From Phycicoccus sp. Soil802 (GTDB taxonomy: Bacteria; Actinomycetota; Actinomycetes; Actinomycetales; Dermatophilaceae), in NCBI RefSeq assembly GCF_001429605.1, contig NZ_LMSS01000007.1:434783-498782 (forward strand): a DNA stretch of 64,000 nt, in the 5' to 3' direction. The stretch's first letter is position 1. The number at the start of each line of letters is the position of its first letter. The notes beneath the pieces were generated by a model. The model saw nothing but the letters and a program-made list of their open reading frames with translations, searched no databases and was not told the origin of the DNA. This document shows, piece by piece, positions 60,624-64,000 of the stretch. Position numbers and translations under genes: made by a program.

Positions 60624-62095
60624 GGCGCGGCTCCGATGATGGTGCTCACCGTGTCGTCGGTGAGGGCGAGCAGCGGCCCGGGTGCGATGCCCAGCAGCAG
60701 GACGGCCAGGACCAGCACGGCGATGACGTCCCACTCGCTGTCGCGGCTGTCCTCGATCCGGGGCGCGGTGCGCTCGCCGGCCCAGACCGTCCGCAGGACC
60801 CGCAGCGCGTAGGCGGCGGCCAGGACCGTCCCCAGGGCGCCGACGACGGCCAGGGCGCGGAAGAGCCCCTCGGGACGGTCGGCGGCGGGTGACCACGCGG
60901 CATACACGCTGAGGAACTCGCCCCAGAAGCCCGCGAGGCCGGGCAGCCCCAGCGAGGCGGCGAGCCCGACGACGAGGGCGAACCCGAGGCGCGGGGTGAC
61001 CTCCCGCAGGGCGGCCCGCGCCGTCTCCAGGTCGGCACTCCCCCAGCGCTCCTTGAGCCCGCCCACGACGACGAACAGGAGCGCGGAGACCACGCCGTGG
61101 GCGACGTTCGCGAACAGCGCGGCCTGCAGGCCGGTGCGGGTGCCGCTGGACAGCCCGAGGACCACGAAGCCCATGTGGGCCACGGACGAGTAGGCGACCA
61201 GCCGCTTGAGGTCACGCTCGACCAGGCAGGCCAGGCCTCCCCAGAGGATGCCGACCGCGCCGAGCACCGCGAGGACCGGTGCGACGTGCGCGAAGCCCTC
61301 CGGCAGCGAAGCCAGCGGCAGCCGGACCAGACCGTAGGTGCCCATCTTGAGGAGCACGGCGGCCAGCAGCACCGAGCCGGCGGTCGGTGCTGTGGTGTGG
61401 GCCGGCGGGAGCCAGGTGTGCACCGGGAAGACCGGCACCTTGACGGCCAGCCCGGCCACCAGCAGCGCCGCGACGAGGGTCTGGGTGCCGACGGGTATGC
61501 CGTGCCCGCCGCCCTGGGCGAGGACGTCGAGGTCGGACGTGCCGGCCTTGGCGACGAGGGCGAGGATGCCGACGAGCATCAGGGTCGAGCCGAAGGCCGT
61601 GTAGAGGACGAACCGTCCTCCGGCGTCGGCCCGCGCCGCCGCGTCGTGGGGGTCGCCGAACCGGGTGATGAGCACCCACATCGGCACGAGGACCAGCTCG
61701 AACGCCACGAAGAAGAGCACCGCGTCACGCGCGTAGAAGGTGGCCAGCGCGCCGAACTCGACCAGGAGCAGGCAGGCGTGGAAGGCAGCCGTGGTGCCAC
61801 CCTGCGGCGGCCGGTCGAGGGTGTGCAGGACCACCCCGACGCCGAGGATCGCGGTGAGCAGCAGGAGCGGCGCGCTGATCCCGTCGACCGCCAGCTGCCA
61901 GCGCAGCCCGAGCGACGGCACCCACGCGCGGTCGACGGTGGGACGGGTGATCACGGCGAACAGCACGCCGGCGAGCGTCACCACGCTGGCCGCGCTGGCG
62001 AGCAGGTTGGCGGTGCGGTGGGAGACGCCGCGGCCACCGGTGAGCAGCCAGACGGCGACGGCGGCCGGGACCACGAGGCTGACCAGGATCACCAC
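60620..62095 (-). CDS. nuoM: NADH-quinone oxidoreductase subunit M
   Basis: 491 residues from GTG 62095, preceded by AAGGTGAC. FYARDAVLFFVAFELVLVPM, PVFPVHTWLPPAHTTAPTAG and AYSSVAHMGFVVLGL are the conserved antiporter motifs. The frame is open through the tandem repeats upstream, but those lie outside the conserved protein. Confidence 0.95.
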   Translation of the reverse strand: MVILVSLVVPAAVAVWLLTGGRGVSHRTANLLASAASVVTLAGVLFAVITRPTVDRAWVPSLGLRWQLAVDGISAPLLLLTAILGVGVVLHTLDRPPQGGTTAAFHACLLLVEFGALATFYARDAVLFFVAFELVLVPMWVLITRFGDPHDAAARADAGGRFVLYTAFGSTLMLVGILALVAKAGTSDLDVLAQGGGHGIPVGTQTLVAALLVAGLAVKVPVFPVHTWLPPAHTTAPTAGSVLLAAVLLKMGTYGLVRLPLASLPEGFAHVAPVLAVLGAVGILWGGLACLVERDLKRLVAYSSVAHMGFVVLGLSSGTRTGLQAALFANVAHGVVSALLFVVVGGLKERWGSADLETARAALREVTPRLGFALVVGLAASLGLPGLAGFWGEFLSVYAAWSPAADRPEGLFRALAVVGALGTVLAAAYALRVLRTVWAGERTAPRIEDSRDSEWDVIAVLVLAVLLLGIAPGPLLALTDDTVSTIIGAAP

Positions 62096-62104
62096 GGCGT
62101 CACC

Positions 62105-62184
62105 TTCACCACGGTCTGTTGGTTCACCACGGTCTGTTGGTTCACCACGGTCTGTTGGTTCACCACGGTCTGTTGGTTCACCAC
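62105..62184. repeat. 18-bp tandem repeat, about 4.4 copies, at the nuoL/nuoM junction
   Basis: TTCACCACGGTCTGTTGG is repeated exactly at 62105, 62123, 62141 and 62159, with a partial fifth copy to 62184. On the minus strand each unit contains TGGTGA, the sequence around the nuoL stop (TGA at 62180-62178), and GTG codons that could start translation. It separates nuoL from the nuoM start at 62095. Confidence 0.95.
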
Positions 62185-64000
62185 AGCGCCACCCCTGCGA
62201 GGGCGACCGCCACGACCCCGGCCACGACCCAGGCCAGCCCGGAGGCGGCCACCTCGCCCCGGTGGGCCCGCTGGCCGCCGGTGCCACCGAACCGGGTCGC
62301 CGCAGCCGCCCCGCGGACGTAGGCGTCGACGACCTCCCGGTCGAGGAACACGACGAGGTGCGCCAGCGCCAGCACGGGTCGTGCGACCAGCGCGACGTAG
62401 AGCCGGTCCACCCCGAGCCCGGCGTCGAACGACGGCATCCGCGCGCCGACGACCCGGACGGCCGGGTCCTTCCCCGCGGCGACCGAGCGCACGGCCAGAC
62501 CGGCACCGACGATGAGCAGGATGCTGAGCAACGCGACGAGCCAGCCGATGTGGCCGCCGAGGTCGAGCAACGGGGTCACGACGACGAGGCCGCCGACGAC
62601 GGTGAGGACGGTCAGGACCGTGACCGCCGTGCGGACGCCGACGGTCGCGGTGTCGGCGTCGTGGCGCTCGATGTCGGCGGAGCCCAGGTCGTCGAGCACG
62701 ATCCAGGCGCGCATGCAGTAGGCCGCGGTGAGGGCGACCGTCAGCAGCCCGGCCAGGAGCACCAGCCAGGCGCGGGCCTCGCCTGCGCCGATGCCGGCCT
62801 CCGCTGCGTCAAGCACGTGCTCCTTGGAGACGAACCCGACCAGCGGCGGGACCCCGGCGAGCGAGAGCAGCCCGACGAACATCGCCGGCCGGATGAAGAG
62901 GTGGCCCCGCACCCCTCCGCGCATCGTGGCCGCGGCGGTGCCGCCGACCGTGACGCTGAGCCAGCCGATCGCGAGGAACAGCAACGCCTTGAAGAAGGCG
63001 TGGGAGTAGAGGTGGAGGACGCCCGCGCCGGGCCCGTCGTCCGCCGGTGCCACCGCGAGCGCGGACAGCATGAGGGCGACCTGGCTCAGGGTCGAGTAGG
63101 CGAGCAGCCGCTTGAGGTCGCTCTGCCCGAAGGCCAGCACCGCGGCATACACCATCGTCACGGCGGTGCTCAGCGCGAGCAGCCAGCGGGCACCGTCGGC
63201 GGCGGCGAGGACGTCGAAGAGCTGGGCGAGCACGAAGGTGCCGGCGGCGACCATCGTCGCGGCGTGGATCAGGGCCGAGGCGGGCGTCGGGCCCTCCATG
63301 GCGTCGGGGAGCCAGTCGTGGAAGGGCACCATGCCCGACTTGCCGAGGATGCCGATGACGAGCAGCACCATGGCCGCGTTGAGGAGGGTGGTGCTGGGGC
63401 CGGTGCAGGCTCCCGCGTCGTTGCAGCCGGTGCCGGCCCAGGACTGCACGACCCGCCGGTATGCCGTGGAGCCGGCTCCCGCGGCCAGGATCACCACCCC
63501 GAGGACGAAGCCGACGTCCGCGAGGCGGGTGACGAGGAAGGCCTTGAGCGCGGCGCGGCGAGCGGTCTCCTTGCGGCTCCAGTGGCCGATCAGGAGGTAC
63601 GAGCACCAGCCCATCACCTCCCAGCCGACGAGGGTGAGGACGAGGTCGGCGGACTGGACCACGAGGAGCATGGCGGCGGTGAAGAGCGAGACGGTGGCGG
63701 CGAAGATGCCGTAGCGGTCGTCGTCCTTCAGGTACCACCCCGCGAAGACCTGTACCGCCCAGCCGACGACGGCGACCACCAGCGCGATCGTCGCGGTGGC
63801 CGTGGTCGCCTGCAGCTGCAACGGGATCCGCAGCTCCCCTGCCGCGAGCGCGGGGATCGACGAGACCGTGCGCGCGCCGGACGAGCCGTGGACGCCGACC
63901 ACCTCGGCCAGGGCGAAGAGCACGGCGAGGACGGCGGCGCCGACGGCCAGGAGCCGGGCCGCGCGGACGTCGGCCCGACGCGCCACCAGCAGGCCGAGGA
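62178..64000 (-). CDS. nuoL: NADH-quinone oxidoreductase subunit L, 5' truncated by the window
   Basis: At least 606 residues; the frame stays open past the last base (LGLLVARRADVRA...), so the true start is outside. LVGWEVMGWCSYLLIGHW, SGMVPFHDWLPDAMEGPTPA and LAYSTLSQVALMLSALA are NuoL signatures; the C-terminal long helix region follows. First visible gene of the nuoL-M-N set. Confidence 0.95.
   Translation of the reverse strand, partial: LGLLVARRADVRAARLLAVGAAVLAVLFALAEVVGVHGSSGARTVSSIPALAAGELRIPLQLQATTATATIALVVAVVGWAVQVFAGWYLKDDDRYGIFAATVSLFTAAMLLVVQSADLVLTLVGWEVMGWCSYLLIGHWSRKETARRAALKAFLVTRLADVGFVLGVVILAAGAGSTAYRRVVQSWAGTGCNDAGACTGPSTTLLNAAMVLLVIGILGKSGMVPFHDWLPDAMEGPTPASALIHAATMVAAGTFVLAQLFDVLAAADGARWLLALSTAVTMVYAAVLAFGQSDLKRLLAYSTLSQVALMLSALAVAPADDGPGAGVLHLYSHAFFKALLFLAIGWLSVTVGGTAAATMRGGVRGHLFIRPAMFVGLLSLAGVPPLVGFVSKEHVLDAAEAGIGAGEARAWLVLLAGLLTVALTAAYCMRAWIVLDDLGSADIERHDADTATVGVRTAVTVLTVLTVVGGLVVVTPLLDLGGHIGWLVALLSILLIVGAGLAVRSVAAGKDPAVRVVGARMPSFDAGLGVDRLYVALVARPVLALAHLVVFLDREVVDAYVRGAAAATRFGGTGGQRAHRGEVAASGLAWVVAGVVAVALAGVALW

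Noticed and set aside
58180-60639. 819-residue plus-strand open frame across htpX and nuoN
   Set aside because: It is the antisense shadow of strongly conserved minus-strand genes in very G+C-rich DNA; composition (Arg, Gly, Asp, Glu, His repeats) is non-protein-like.
62105-62184. CRISPR array
   Set aside because: Units are directly adjacent with no spacers, and only 18 bp long.
62095-62506. N-terminal extension of NuoM with four GEPTDR repeats
   Set aside because: The extension reads through the tandem repeat and the end of nuoL; the GTG at 62095 has a ribosome site and matches the usual NuoM start.

Overview
The window is high-G+C actinobacterial chromosome (Actinomycetota). The core genes (NADH dehydrogenase nuoL-M-N, htpX, a cold-shock gene, pepN, a soluble Ser/Thr kinase, yajQ, tRNA-Tyr) and a complete mycofactocin cluster suggest a soil-type member such as Intrasporangiaceae or Nocardioidaceae; genus cannot be fixed from sequence alone. 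The right-hand 10 kb is visibly richer in G+C than the 1-52 kb part.

Layout. 1-1062 is the 3' end of an acyl-CoA carboxylase alpha subunit. 1.1-43.6 kb is a large catabolic region: (i) an 11-gene minus-strand beta-oxidation-like unit at 2.0-16.7 kb (MmgE/PrpD, ThDP enzyme, aldehyde dehydrogenases, thiolase, SDR, enoyl-CoA hydratase, VOC protein, acyl-CoA dehydrogenase, ADP-forming CoA ligase); (ii) an IclR regulator; (iii) a sugar-type (CUT2) ABC transporter at 18.3-22.0 kb; (iv) short units with SMP-30 lactonases, mycofactocin-type SDRs, carboxymuconolactone-decarboxylase-like proteins, an aldehyde dehydrogenase, an Ldh2-type dehydrogenase, a sugar-isomerase-like TIM barrel, an amidohydrolase and a nucleotide-sugar-epimerase-like protein; (v) an 8-gene unit at 32.8-42.4 kb joining a second CUT2 transporter (with an ABC ATPase-permease fusion) to two SDRs, a cytochrome P450, a cupin and a Zn alcohol dehydrogenase. 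43.7-51.9 kb holds an aldehyde dehydrogenase and the mycofactocin locus, mftR divergent from mftA-B-C-D-E-SDR-F; mftA is a 42-residue gene. 52-53.2 kb is a scar of mobile DNA (RES toxin, 5'-truncated antitoxin, 5'-truncated integrase) beside tRNA-Tyr. 53.3-64 kb is core.

How it fits together. Seven minus-strand promoters in the catabolic region share one architecture: TTGAC-type -35, 17-18 bp, TAnCGT-like -10, then, after 7 bp (8 in one), an inverted repeat close to TTCG-N6-CGAA. An eighth copy lies ahead of the first enoyl-CoA hydratase. This ties transporters, lactonases, SDRs, P450 and dehydrogenases into one apparent regulon; the IclR protein in the region is the obvious candidate regulator. 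Mycofactocin would be the redox cofactor for the two mycofactocin-type SDRs. The substrate is unknown. A hydroxylated alicyclic or cyclitol-like compound, opened by the ThDP enzyme and finished by beta-oxidation, is one testable reading.
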